Positions 8,501 through 16,202 of a stretch of DNA of 64,000 bases are shown here, in pieces (position 1 is the first letter of the stretch; each line of letters starts with the position of its first letter). The DNA lies in the NCBI GenBank assembly GCA_964448135.1, contig CAYUVH010000039.1, positions 124,001 to 188,000 of the forward strand. The letters run 5' to 3'. The notes below the pieces were generated by a model. The model saw nothing but the letters and a program-made list of their open reading frames with translations, was not told the DNA's origin and made no database searches. This DNA is from CAYUVH01 sp964448135. GTDB taxonomy: Bacteria > Verrucomicrobiota > Verrucomicrobiia > Limisphaerales > UBA8199. The translations under genes and the position numbers were made by a program.

Positions 8501-11500
8501 CGCCGGCACCGTGAAAGCCTTGTCCCTGGCGCTCACAAATGCCCAGTCCACCGGCAACAATTATTCCTCTGAGCCTTCCGTCAGCGATGATGGACGCTAC
8601 GTTGCCTTCCTGAGTTCCGCGAACAACCTGACCACGGTCTTTGATGCTGGTTACTACTCCGATGTTTTCATTTTTGACCGCCAGACGGGATCCAATTCCC
8701 TGGTCAGCCTCAATTCTTCCGGCACCGGGCCGGCGAACAACACTTCCATTCAACCGCACATCAGCGGAAGCGGCCGGCGCGTCGGCTTCATGAGTTACGC
8801 GACCGATCTGACTGCCAATAGCTATCAGGGCTTCAACATCGGCTGCTTCGTCCGCGATCTGTTGAGCGGCGGCAATCAACTCGTCACCACCACCACGAAC
8901 GGCGCGGCCTCCAGCGGGTATCTTTATAACTTCACCATCAGCAGCAATGGCCTCGCAGTCGCTTATTCCTCCACCGGCGGCGACCTGGTTTCCGCTCTCG
9001 CAAACACCAATGGAAGTTACAATATTTTTTACCGGGATCTCACCACCAACACCAACGTGCCGGTGAGCGTCAGCAGCAACGGCGCCACGCTGGGCGATGA
9101 TTCGTCCTATCCTGCCATCGTCAGCGCCAATGGCCGCTACGTCGTCTTTGGGAGCTACGCCGCCAACCTGCTGCCGTCGGATCAAAATCATCGCTTCGAT
9201 ATTTATCGCCGCGACACCTGGTCCAACATCACCGAACTGGTCAGCGTCAACACCGTCGGCAACGCCGGCAACAGTTCCTGCGGCAACGAAATCTTTGTTA
9301 GCCCGGACGGACGCTACATCGCTTTCAGCAGTTACGACACCGACCTCGTTCCCAGCACCCCGCTGTTCTACCGTCAGACCTACCGCCGCGACATGCAGAC
9401 CGGCACCACCGTCCTGATCAGCCAAAGCGATGCTGGCCAGGGCGCGCAGGGTTACACCTATTGCCGCGGCATGAGCAGCGACGGACGCTACGTGCTGTTC
9501 GACACCGATGCCCCCAACCTTTCCACCAACGACAACACCTATATTCAAGACGTCTACGTCCGCGATGTCGTGAGCGGAACCACCCGGTTGGTCAGCATCA
9601 ATACCAGCGGCAATGGGCCCGGCGACGGAAATTCGAACGGTCTCGGGCTCAGCGGCAACGGTCGCTACGCCGTTTTCAACAGCCAGTCGACCAATCTCGT
9701 CACCGGCTCCGCGTTCCCCAACTCTGCTTACAATATTTATCAACGCGACCTGGTCTCCAGCCAGACCACCCTCTTCGCCACCCGCTTCGGTACTTCCAAT
9801 GGCGCGAACGACAGTGTCTATGACGCCGGCGTCTCCAGCAACGGCGTAACCGTCTTCCCCAGCTTCGCCTCGGACATCGCCCAGATTGATGGCAACAATG
9901 GATTGGATGTGTTTGTGCGCGCCCCCGGCGACACCAATACCACGCTGGTCAGTGTCGCCCAGGGCCTGACCGGCAATTCTTCCTCGGACGCGCCGCGCAT
10001 CAGCGCCAACGGCGCGCGGGTCGTCTTCCTCAGCGGCGCGGGCAACCTGGTCACCAACGACTCCAAGGCCAACTACGACATTTATTACCGGGACGTCGCG
10101 GGCGGGCCCGTCACATTAGTCACGGTCAATCTCTCCGGCACCAGCGTTGCCTCCGGTGATTCGCAATCGCCCGAAATCAGCGCCGACGGACGCTACATCA
10201 GCTTCCTGAGCACCGCCGAGGATCTCACCACCAATGTGATCACGGGCGGCAATCAGGTTTACCTGCGCGACACCGTGGCGGGCACGACCTTGCTGGCGAG
10301 CGTAAGTTCCGGGGGCATCATCGGCGGCAATTCCGATTCCTACGTCGTCCACGTGACTCCCGACGGGCTGTTTGTGGTCTTTGACAGTTACTCCAGCAAC
10401 CTCGTCACCAATGACGTCAACGGCACCACCTCCGACGTTTTTATTCGCAGTCGCACCAACCGAAACGTCGAACTCATCTCCGTCAACGCAGCCGGCACCG
10501 GCTCCGCCAATGGCGACAGCTATAATCCCTCCATCAGTGCGAACGGCCGCTATGTCACGTTCGAATCCTACGGCAACAACTTTGGCCCGGTGGATGGCAA
10601 TTCCCTTTACGACGTGTACCTGCGCGATCGCCAGGCTGGCTCGAACATCCTCTGCAGCCCTAACTTTGCCGGCAATAACAGCGGAGATTTGGATTCCTCT
10701 TCCCCGCTGATCAGCGCCAACGGCACGACGGTGGTCTACAACAGCTACGCCGCCAATCTTCTCTCCACCGCCGTCACCAACGGAGTGAATCAGTTGTACG
10801 CCTTCGACGTGGCCGCTCGCACCAACCGGCTCGTGAGCCGCTCGGCTTCGGGCGTGGCGGGCAACGGTGATTCGGACACTCCCTCCATGAGCGCGGATGG
10901 CCGCTACGTGGCCTTCCAAAGCGTCGCGACCAACCTCGTGGCCAACGACCTCAACGCGGACTTCGAGGATGTTTTTGTCCGTGACCTCGTCGCGAACACC
11001 ATCACGCTGGTCTCGGTAAATTGTTCCGGCACCGGCACGGCCAATGAGGGCTCATACCAGCCGTTGATCAGTGCCGACGGCCGTTATGTCACCTTTGTAA
11101 GCTACGCCACCGACCTGGTCCCCGGCGTCTTCAGCTTCGGTCGTTTGAATGTCTATCGCCGCGACCTGCAGACCGGCCAGACCATCCTCGTCAGCCCCAA
11201 CCTCAGCCTGACCGGTGGGGGCAACAACGATTCCCAAATGCAATCGGTCAGTTCCAACGGCGCCGTGATCGCCTTCTCCAGCTTCGCCTCCGATCTTACC
11301 GCCATGGATGCCAATTCGAGCCCGGATATTTTCGTCTGGAACTCCGGCCTGGTTTCCACCGGCGTGGACCTCGTCGTCATTAAGAGCGCCTCGACACTGA
11401 CGGTCGGCCAGAACAGCAACGTCACCTACACGCTGACCGTCACCAACAGCGGCAACCTCGCCGCGACCGGCGTAACGCTCACGGACATCCTGCCCGCCGG

Positions 11501-11957
11501 CGTGACCTACGTAAGCTCGAGCGTGACCGCCGGCACCATCAGCAACGCCAGCGGCACCGTCACCGCTTCCATCGGCAACCTCGGCCTCGGCGCCGGGGCT
11601 AGCGCCAGCATCACCGTCACCATGACCACCGCTGGCAGTATCACCAACACCGCCGTTGCCGCCGCCAATCAAACCGACCTCAACTCCGCCAACAACAATT
11701 CCTCGGTGACCGTCACCGTAAATGGCATCGCTCCCCCGCCACTCTCTGGAATCCTGACCAACGGCACGCAACTCCTCCTGAGCTGGCCCAGTGCCACGCC
11801 CGGAACGTTCGCTCTCGAGACGACCACAAACCTCAATCCGGTCATTGTCTGGTCCTCCATCACGAACTCCGTCGCCAACAGCGGCACCTACAAGTCCGTC
11901 CTCCTCAACATCAACGTCAACGAACACGCCCGCTTCTACCGCCTCCGCCAGCCCTGA
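5586..11957 (+). CDS. giant secreted protein: beta-helix, DUF11, Calx-beta, 16-repeat propeller region, C-terminal module
   Basis: 2123 residues from the ATG at 5586, which opens a clear signal peptide (M-K-I-F then a hydrophobic core, cleavage near ALG-AA at about 20-22). Residues 20-600 form a right-handed beta-helix region with an opening of the type seen in polymorphic outer-membrane proteins (P-G-T-L-R-Q-A-I-L-D-A-N) and repeated N-x-I-S-G-N and I-G-T-D-x-T-G motifs. DUF11-like repeats lie at about 615-855, a Calx-beta domain at 858-971 and another DUF11 at 1928-2047. Between them are sixteen PD40/WD40-like repeats of about 59 residues with core S-x-D-G-R-Y-V-x-F-x-S-x-A-x-N-L. The last 60 residues are the C-terminal module shared with other giant proteins here, ending R-F-Y-R-L-R. 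It probably acts on the cell surface or is released. No catalytic motif was seen. Confidence 0.9.
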   Translation: MKIFVSVAVLLSLALPISLGAATFTVTNNAASGPGTLRQAILDANAAAGADTIAFNLSGGTTISPTNELPALTDSVTIDATTQPGYSGIPIIQLSGAVASGNPVTGFRIATNDCVIRGLAINSFNNSGVSITNGFGSRVEACYIGLATDGFTHLGNAFAGVSIFGENSGSNTIGGTLTSKHNLISGNYFGIYIQESSGNLISGNRIGTDATGAFDAGNTNSGIYISDYYAAYNTIGGTNSGDRNLISGNGEGQYYYGADGVTFAGCRSNTICGNYIGVDATGTYAIANGQHGVNILYNSGTHSIGSSLPGGGNLISGNNVNGINLGGGGESKSGVKLSLSPPSEYGVLIQNNLIGTDVTGELSISNLNDGISIQNYGGHLIGGSGSGERNVISGNQYHGIYLGCCGVISNLIVGNYIGVSASTRALGNGGDGINLYSSYTSIGGTNTNEGNVIANNSNSGITLNGYSSTGVAMLGNSIYSNSFLGIDLYGDGVTLNDEGDSDMGANYLQNYPVLSAALGYSNSVVVIGNLNSTPSNTFLVELFDNVSRGPNLYGQGQTHLAYLSVTTDGSGNVAFAYTNPVALPFGHFITATATDPESDTSEFSYARQVVSPDSIDLAIAMTDSADPTPRSTNFFYTVTVTNFGPAAASGVVVTDALPAGLSFVSATASQGAATNSGSLVTWTIGSLGAGSGAGLQLWVAASANATVTNVATVTASQSDNDLGNNSAAESTAIGIADIGVSISDSVDPVVAGQPVTYTFTLTNAGPDPTSLVGVSIFLDPGFSITGTTHSQGTLTGYGNYLDFSAGALPAHGSATATVSGLPTQLGTNSINAYSYWTDYDPNNGNNNAVETTVVQPGPGILQFTATQYGVAENAVQATISVVRTGGAVGTVAASFATADISATGGSDYMPTNGLLVFTNGEALKTFHVAIIDDLTPECNEELSLRLYSPTGGVVLLGMTNATLEIFDNELTPAGTVKALSLALTNAQSTGNNYSSEPSVSDDGRYVAFLSSANNLTTVFDAGYYSDVFIFDRQTGSNSLVSLNSSGTGPANNTSIQPHISGSGRRVGFMSYATDLTANSYQGFNIGCFVRDLLSGGNQLVTTTTNGAASSGYLYNFTISSNGLAVAYSSTGGDLVSALANTNGSYNIFYRDLTTNTNVPVSVSSNGATLGDDSSYPAIVSANGRYVVFGSYAANLLPSDQNHRFDIYRRDTWSNITELVSVNTVGNAGNSSCGNEIFVSPDGRYIAFSSYDTDLVPSTPLFYRQTYRRDMQTGTTVLISQSDAGQGAQGYTYCRGMSSDGRYVLFDTDAPNLSTNDNTYIQDVYVRDVVSGTTRLVSINTSGNGPGDGNSNGLGLSGNGRYAVFNSQSTNLVTGSAFPNSAYNIYQRDLVSSQTTLFATRFGTSNGANDSVYDAGVSSNGVTVFPSFASDIAQIDGNNGLDVFVRAPGDTNTTLVSVAQGLTGNSSSDAPRISANGARVVFLSGAGNLVTNDSKANYDIYYRDVAGGPVTLVTVNLSGTSVASGDSQSPEISADGRYISFLSTAEDLTTNVITGGNQVYLRDTVAGTTLLASVSSGGIIGGNSDSYVVHVTPDGLFVVFDSYSSNLVTNDVNGTTSDVFIRSRTNRNVELISVNAAGTGSANGDSYNPSISANGRYVTFESYGNNFGPVDGNSLYDVYLRDRQAGSNILCSPNFAGNNSGDLDSSSPLISANGTTVVYNSYAANLLSTAVTNGVNQLYAFDVAARTNRLVSRSASGVAGNGDSDTPSMSADGRYVAFQSVATNLVANDLNADFEDVFVRDLVANTITLVSVNCSGTGTANEGSYQPLISADGRYVTFVSYATDLVPGVFSFGRLNVYRRDLQTGQTILVSPNLSLTGGGNNDSQMQSVSSNGAVIAFSSFASDLTAMDANSSPDIFVWNSGLVSTGVDLVVIKSASTLTVGQNSNVTYTLTVTNSGNLAATGVTLTDILPAGVTYVSSSVTAGTISNASGTVTASIGNLGLGAGASASITVTMTTAGSITNTAVAAANQTDLNSANNNSSVTVTVNGIAPPPLSGILTNGTQLLLSWPSATPGTFALETTTNLNPVIVWSSITNSVANSGTYKSVLLNINVNEHARFYRLRQP

Positions 11958-11962
11958 GGTAG

Positions 11963-12005
11963 GGTGGTCGCGCTCGCCCCGAAAGCTTTCGGGGCTGCGA
12001 CCACC
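11963..12005 (+). terminator. long hairpin after the giant gene, no T-run
   Basis: Outer arms GGTGGTCG and CGACCACC enclose an inner perfect palindrome CCCCGAAAGCTTTCGGGG, starting 6 bases after the TGA. It is GC-rich but not followed by a uridine tract. It may act as an mRNA 3'-end stabiliser or a bidirectional stem rather than a classical intrinsic terminator. Confidence 0.45.
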
Positions 12006-12154
12006 GCGCGCGCGTCGAGCAGACGGAACGAACGCGTATAGCCATCAAACGTCTCGCTACGTAGCCATCCGCAACGGACGGCGGCTGTGTCGGTCCTCCG
12101 ACCAACCGCAGAACCCAACCAAATAAAGTACCGCTATGGTTGTCAGAGAATGCT

Positions 12155-12301
12155 AGGGGCGGGGACGTCTCGTCCCCGGTTTTTTCCTCCCACTGGAGGA
12201 GGCTGGCAAGTTAAGCTTTGACCTTTCCTTCCAGCAGCCACAGGCATGTCGGCTGCATTGCCACGCAAACCAGTTACCGGGGACGAGACGTCCCAGCCCC
12301 T
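12155..12301. repeat. REPIN/MITE-like inverted repeat
   Basis: Two 26-base arms, 12155-12180 and 12276-12301, are inverted copies with a single mismatch, about 95 bases apart. Each arm contains the core GGGACGTCTCGTCCC, which can itself fold (GGGACG/CGTCCC). The spacer contains a smaller hairpin, CCTCC-cact-GGAGG. This layout matches REP doublets (REPINs) or short non-autonomous elements. No target-site duplication was recognised. Confidence 0.5.
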
Positions 12302-12382
12302 GTCATTCCCTGGCGACTTGTCGCTCCCCCATCTTCCAGTACGGCCGGCGAGCATACCGCTCCTTCCACCAAAAATGTTTTC

Positions 12383-12412
12383 TTGAAATAAGTACGAACG
12401 TTTTCGTAAGAT
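12383..12412 (+). promoter_or_regulatory. promoter with operator-like dyad for the blaI-like gene
   Basis: A -35 candidate TTGAAA at 12383-12388 and a -10 candidate TAAGAT at 12407-12412 are 18 bases apart. Between and overlapping them, 12393-12408 reads TACGAACGTTTTCGTA, a perfect 6-base inverted repeat with a 4-base centre. BlaI/MecI proteins bind dyads with TAC...GTA arms over their own promoters, so autoregulation is the likely reading. The start codon is only about 20 bases downstream of the -10. Confidence 0.5.
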
Positions 12413-12432
12413 GCAGGTCAAACCCTCTGACC

Positions 12433-12822
12433 ATGAAGAAACCCGCAGTGCCCAAACCGACGGAAGCCGAGCTGGCCATCCTGCGCGTCCTCTGGGAGCG
12501 CGGCCCCAGCACCGTGCGCGAAGTCTGGGAACGCCTCAGTTCCACCCCGCGCACCGGCTACACCACGACGCTGAAATTCATGCAAATCATGCATGAAAAA
12601 GGCCTGCTCAAACGCGACGACTCCGCGCGCTCACACGTCTACGCCGCCGCCCTGAGCGCCGACCTCACCCAACGGCAGGCCGTCAGCCATCTGCTCGATC
12701 GCATGTTCGGCGGTTCCGCCCGGCAACTTGTCCTCCAAGCCCTCTCGGTAAAAAAAGCCTCGCCCGCCGAGCTCGCCGAAATCCGCAAACTCCTCGACGA
12801 AATGGAAGGAAACCAACCATGA
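12433..12822 (+). CDS. BlaI/MecI-family transcriptional repressor
   Basis: 129 residues with the full family layout: an N-terminal winged helix (P-T-E-A-E-L-A-I-L-R-V-L-W near 6-18, recognition-helix region with R-T-G-Y-T-T-T-L-K-F-M near 44-54) and a C-terminal dimerisation part with a Leu-rich helix. In the known systems such repressors are cleaved after signalling by a BlaR1-type M56 membrane protease. The next gene encodes exactly such a protease and overlaps this stop by 4 bases (ATGA). The inducing signal need not be a beta-lactam, because no beta-lactamase gene or penicillin-sensor domain is present nearby. Confidence 0.92.
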   Translation: MKKPAVPKPTEAELAILRVLWERGPSTVREVWERLSSTPRTGYTTTLKFMQIMHEKGLLKRDDSARSHVYAAALSADLTQRQAVSHLLDRMFGGSARQLVLQALSVKKASPAELAEIRKLLDEMEGNQP

Positions 12823-15062
12823 GCCTCCTTGCGAACCTTCTGCATCACGCGCTCACCCACCGCATCGGCTGGATCGTCTTGCACTCGCTCTGGCAGGCCG
12901 CGCTCATCGCCGTCGGCTTCGCCCTCGTGCGCATGGCTCTGCGCCGCAACTCCGCCGAGTCGCGTTACCTCGCCGGGTGCATCGCCCTCCTCCTCCTCTG
13001 CCTGGCCCCAATCCTCACCACCCTGCGCATGTCCGCACCCGCGCTAAAAAACACTCATGCAGCCACCGACCAGGCCGCCCGCTTGACCTCCCCTTCCAGC
13101 CTCGCCGAATTCCCCGCACCACCGGAAATTCTCTCCGGCCACGGCTGGGGCTCGTCCATGTCGCGCGTCGTCGGCTTCCCCGGTCGCTGCGCGCCTGTCC
13201 TGGGCCTCGCATGGTTCGCCGGCTTCCTGATTTTTTCCCTTCGCCTCGCCCGCAGTTGGAATTGGACCCAAACGGTCACGCGCAGGCAAACGTCGAGCCC
13301 CGATCCCGCTCTGCTCGAAATGCTCAACGACCTGTGCTGCCGCCTGGAAATCTCGCGACCAGTCCGCCTTCTGCATTCCACCTTAATCGAAGTCCCCACT
13401 GTCATTGGCTGGCTGCGCCCGGTGATTCTCCTTCCCGTCGCCGGGCTCGCCGGCCTCACGCCCGAGCAAGTCCAGGGCGTCCTCGCCCACGAACTCGCCC
13501 ACATCCGCCGCCTCGATTACCTCGTCAACGCTGCGCAATGCGTCCTGGAAACGCTCTTCTTCTATCATCCCGCCGTCTGGTGGATTTCCCGCAACATCCG
13601 CGAAGAACGCGAGAACTGCTGCGACGACCTCGTCATCCACCACTGTGGCGACCGCCTCGGTTACGCGCGCGCACTGGCCACCCTCGAAGAACGCCGCGCG
13701 GCACTCGGCGAACTCGCCTTCGCCGCCAATGGCGGCTCGCTCCTCGCCCGCATTCGCCGTCTGCTCGGCGCCGACGACAGCGGTTCCTCCGGCATCGGCC
13801 GCCGCGGACTCGCCAGCCTCGCATTCCTGGGACTCGGCTTGGCGCTCATCGTCATCGGCTGTTCCCTCCTGCTGGGCCGGCCCACCTATTCCTCTTACGC
13901 TCGCATCCGACTCGCCGACCCGCCGCCGCCGGCCAACGCCAGGCCCGGCACCCAGGCCGCCATCGGCGCTTACGATCCCTATCGTGTGCAGACTGAAATC
14001 GCCGTGCTGCAATCGCCCGCGATCCTTGATGAGGTCATTCGCAAACTCGATCTCCAAACCCAATGGAGCAACCGCTATGGCGGGGCGATGGACTTCGGTT
14101 CCGCCCGCGCGCTCCTCACCGCCCGCCTCGAGATCCGGCCCGTCCGCAACAGCTCCATCCTCGACATCAACACGAGCAGCGAAGTCCCGGCCGAAGCCGC
14201 GACCCTCGCCAATACCATCGCCGAGACCTATCACGACTGGTCTGTTGCCCACCAGCGCATCGTTGTCGAAGGCACCATGACCTCTTTGAAACAGCTCGAC
14301 GAAGAGAACAGCGCAAAACTCCGCGAGGCGAGAAACGAAGTGGACCGTATGCAGAGGGAATTGAACCTGCCCCCAGCCGCCACCCTCGAATCCCTCCGCG
14401 CTGGGAGTGTGGACGACGCCCGCCGGAAATATCTGGCCGTCAAAATCGCCACCGAATCGGACCTGGTCCGCCAGGAAAGCCTGCTCAACAGCCTGCAACG
14501 CTTGTCTCCCCCGGACCTCCTGACCGCCCTGCCCGGCGCCGTGCCCGACACTTTGCTCACCACCTTGCTGCAGCAAGAGCTGCTGGCCGAGCAAAAATTA
14601 ATCGCTGCGCGCAAGGACTACGCCCCCGGACATCCGGACCTGCAGGCCGCCCAGGAGCAACTCGCGGATCTTCGCAAACGCATCAACGAGCGCGCCCAGG
14701 GCATCCTCGCCGGACTGCAGGTGAAAGTTTCCTCCCTGAAAACGGCGCTGATGAAACAGGAAAAGGAAATCCAGTCGGCCGAGAGCGAGGCCCGCGCGAA
14801 AGCCGATCAGGCTCGCCCGTACTTCGAGAAGAAGCGGGACCTCGAATACTACGAGCGCTTCCACGACGTGCTCGCCGGCAAAATCGCCGGCGGAGAAGTG
14901 GACGCCCGCATCCCGAAAACCAGCCAGGTCGAGATCCTGCAGAACGCCCTGCCCGCCTTCCGCCCCATCTCCCCCAACCGGCCCCTCGGCGCCTCCGTCC
15001 TCGGCCTCGGCTTGCTCATCACTCTCATGGGCGCCCTGATGCTCCAATGGCGCTCCGCCTGA
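12819..15062 (+). CDS. M56 (BlaR1-like) membrane metallopeptidase fused to a Wzz/GNVR-like domain
   Basis: 747 residues. The N-terminal half has membrane segments near 15-40, 48-66, 125-145 and 330-355. The zinc site H224-E225-L-A-H228 is followed by R-R-L-D-Y-L, and the E-E-R-E-N-C-C-D-D-L stretch carries the third ligand, as in BlaR1. Instead of the extracellular penicillin-binding sensor, residues about 358-470 resemble the N-terminal domain of polysaccharide chain-length regulators. Then comes a long coiled coil (about 475-700), a proline-rich P-x-x-P-x-x-P segment (F-R-P-I-S-P-N-R-P-L) and a last membrane helix near 725-745. This is the Wzz/GNVR layout. It is coupled to the blaI-like repressor. 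Reading: a sensor-protease whose sensing part may monitor an envelope polysaccharide or protein partner. The fusion is seen; the signal is inferred. Confidence 0.85.
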   Translation: MSLLANLLHHALTHRIGWIVLHSLWQAALIAVGFALVRMALRRNSAESRYLAGCIALLLLCLAPILTTLRMSAPALKNTHAATDQAARLTSPSSLAEFPAPPEILSGHGWGSSMSRVVGFPGRCAPVLGLAWFAGFLIFSLRLARSWNWTQTVTRRQTSSPDPALLEMLNDLCCRLEISRPVRLLHSTLIEVPTVIGWLRPVILLPVAGLAGLTPEQVQGVLAHELAHIRRLDYLVNAAQCVLETLFFYHPAVWWISRNIREERENCCDDLVIHHCGDRLGYARALATLEERRAALGELAFAANGGSLLARIRRLLGADDSGSSGIGRRGLASLAFLGLGLALIVIGCSLLLGRPTYSSYARIRLADPPPPANARPGTQAAIGAYDPYRVQTEIAVLQSPAILDEVIRKLDLQTQWSNRYGGAMDFGSARALLTARLEIRPVRNSSILDINTSSEVPAEAATLANTIAETYHDWSVAHQRIVVEGTMTSLKQLDEENSAKLREARNEVDRMQRELNLPPAATLESLRAGSVDDARRKYLAVKIATESDLVRQESLLNSLQRLSPPDLLTALPGAVPDTLLTTLLQQELLAEQKLIAARKDYAPGHPDLQAAQEQLADLRKRINERAQGILAGLQVKVSSLKTALMKQEKEIQSAESEARAKADQARPYFEKKRDLEYYERFHDVLAGKIAGGEVDARIPKTSQVEILQNALPAFRPISPNRPLGASVLGLGLLITLMGALMLQWRSA

Positions 15063-15113
15063 CCACCCTCAACTTTCAACCTTCAACCCTCAACTCTTCG
15101 TCACCCATATTCA

Positions 15114-15178
15114 GCTTGCGCGTTCGCAAGCCGCTGCTAGATTCACGCCGCTCTTTATCCGCCGTTTCGGCGGATTTT
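15114..15178 (+). terminator. two hairpins, the second terminator-like, between the protease gene and prs
   Basis: First hairpin GCTTGCG-cgtt-CGCAAGC at 15114-15131. Second hairpin TCCGCCG-ttt-CGGCGGA at 15158-15174 followed by TTTT and, after GC, a further TTTT. The second looks like an intrinsic terminator separating the protease operon from prs. The bases before them (15070-15095) are a CAACTTTCAACCTTCAACC-type spacer. Confidence 0.6.
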
Positions 15179-15204
15179 GCTTTTAACCGTAATACCGATC
15201 CAAC

Positions 15205-16149
15205 GTGAAGATTTTCAGCGGCACTTCCAACGGCCCTCTCGCCCGCGCCATCTGCGATTACATTGGCATCGAGCTCGGCAAATCCACCATCAAACCGTTT
15301 CCCGACGGCGAGACGTTTGTGAAGATCGAGGAGAATGTCCGCGGTGAGGACGTTTTCATCATCCAGTCCACTTCGCCGCCGACGAACCATCACTTGATGG
15401 AAATGTTCATCATGATCGATGCCTTGCGCCGCGCGAGCGCGAACCGCATCACCGCCGTGCTGCCGTTCTATGGCTACGCCCGGCAGGATCGCAAAGATCA
15501 GCCCCGCGTTCCCATCACCGCCAAGCTCGTCGCCAACCTGATCGTCGCCGCCGGGGCGAACCGCATCCTGGCCATGGACCTCCATGCGCAACAGATACAG
15601 GGATTCTTCGACATCCCCGTCGATCATCTGTATGCCGCGCCGGTGATGTACAAATACCTGCGCAAGAAGAAGCTCAAGAATCTCGTTGTCGTCAGCCCCG
15701 ACGTAGGCGGTTTAAAGATGGCTTACGCGTATTCGCAAACGCTCGAAGCCAGTCTCGCCATCGTCGCCAAACGCCGCAAATCCGCCACCGAAGTCGAGTC
15801 CATGGCGGTCATCGGCGAAATCCGTGGCAAATCGGTGTTGCTGGTGGATGATCTCACGGAAACCGCCGGCACGTTAACCACTGCAGCTCAGCTACTTAAG
15901 AGCAAGGGCGCCCGGAGCATCATTGCCTGCGTTTCCCACGCCATTTTGAATGAAGTGGGCGTCGAAAGATTGCGTAAATCGGCTATTGACGAGTTGATCA
16001 CAACTGATACAGTCCTTCGCCCGGCAATAAGCGGGGTAAAGATTACTACGCTGTCGGTAGCCAGCCTGTTGGGCGAAGCCATCAAGCGGATTCACAGCAA
16101 TTCGTCGGTCAATTCGCTCTTCGAATTTAAGGGCGGTCGAACGAGTTAG
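15205..16149 (+). CDS. prs: ribose-phosphate pyrophosphokinase (PRPP synthetase)
   Basis: 314 residues from a GTG start, full length. It makes PRPP from ribose-5-phosphate and ATP for nucleotide, His and Trp synthesis. Visible motifs: the N-terminal F-S-G-T-S-N and K-P-F-P-D-G-E, the A-x-L-P-F-Y-G-Y-A-R-Q-D-R-K flexible loop, the D-L-H-A-Q-Q-I-Q-G-F-F signature with the metal-binding Asp and His, and the PRPP loop V-D-D-L-T-E-T-A-G-T. In that loop a Glu stands where most bacterial enzymes have Asp (V-D-D-x-x-D-T-A-G-T). It precedes the translation-related block and probably has its own promoter after the terminator upstream. Confidence 0.96.
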   Translation: MKIFSGTSNGPLARAICDYIGIELGKSTIKPFPDGETFVKIEENVRGEDVFIIQSTSPPTNHHLMEMFIMIDALRRASANRITAVLPFYGYARQDRKDQPRVPITAKLVANLIVAAGANRILAMDLHAQQIQGFFDIPVDHLYAAPVMYKYLRKKKLKNLVVVSPDVGGLKMAYAYSQTLEASLAIVAKRRKSATEVESMAVIGEIRGKSVLLVDDLTETAGTLTTAAQLLKSKGARSIIACVSHAILNEVGVERLRKSAIDELITTDTVLRPAISGVKITTLSVASLLGEAIKRIHSNSSVNSLFEFKGGRTS

Positions 16150-16202
16150 AAAACCTGGCGCGGCCACGCGTAAAGTCGTCGCGCCAAAAAACATTTTAAG
16201 AT

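Larger units (their letters stand above)
11958..12432. other. 475-base intergenic region
   Basis: It holds a strong hairpin just after the giant gene, a REPIN-like inverted repeat at 12155-12301 and the blaI-type promoter at 12383-12412, all listed separately. Open frames crossing it read the repeat in non-coding fashion and are not supported. Nothing else is seen. Confidence 0.7.

Noticed and set aside
5586..11957. Possible autotransporter because of the beta-helix
   Set aside because: There is no C-terminal 12-strand barrel; the protein ends in the short module shared with other giants.
12143..12421. 92-residue minus-strand frame across the REPIN-like repeat
   Set aside because: It translates the inverted repeat arms and the blaI promoter; no family and no ribosome site.
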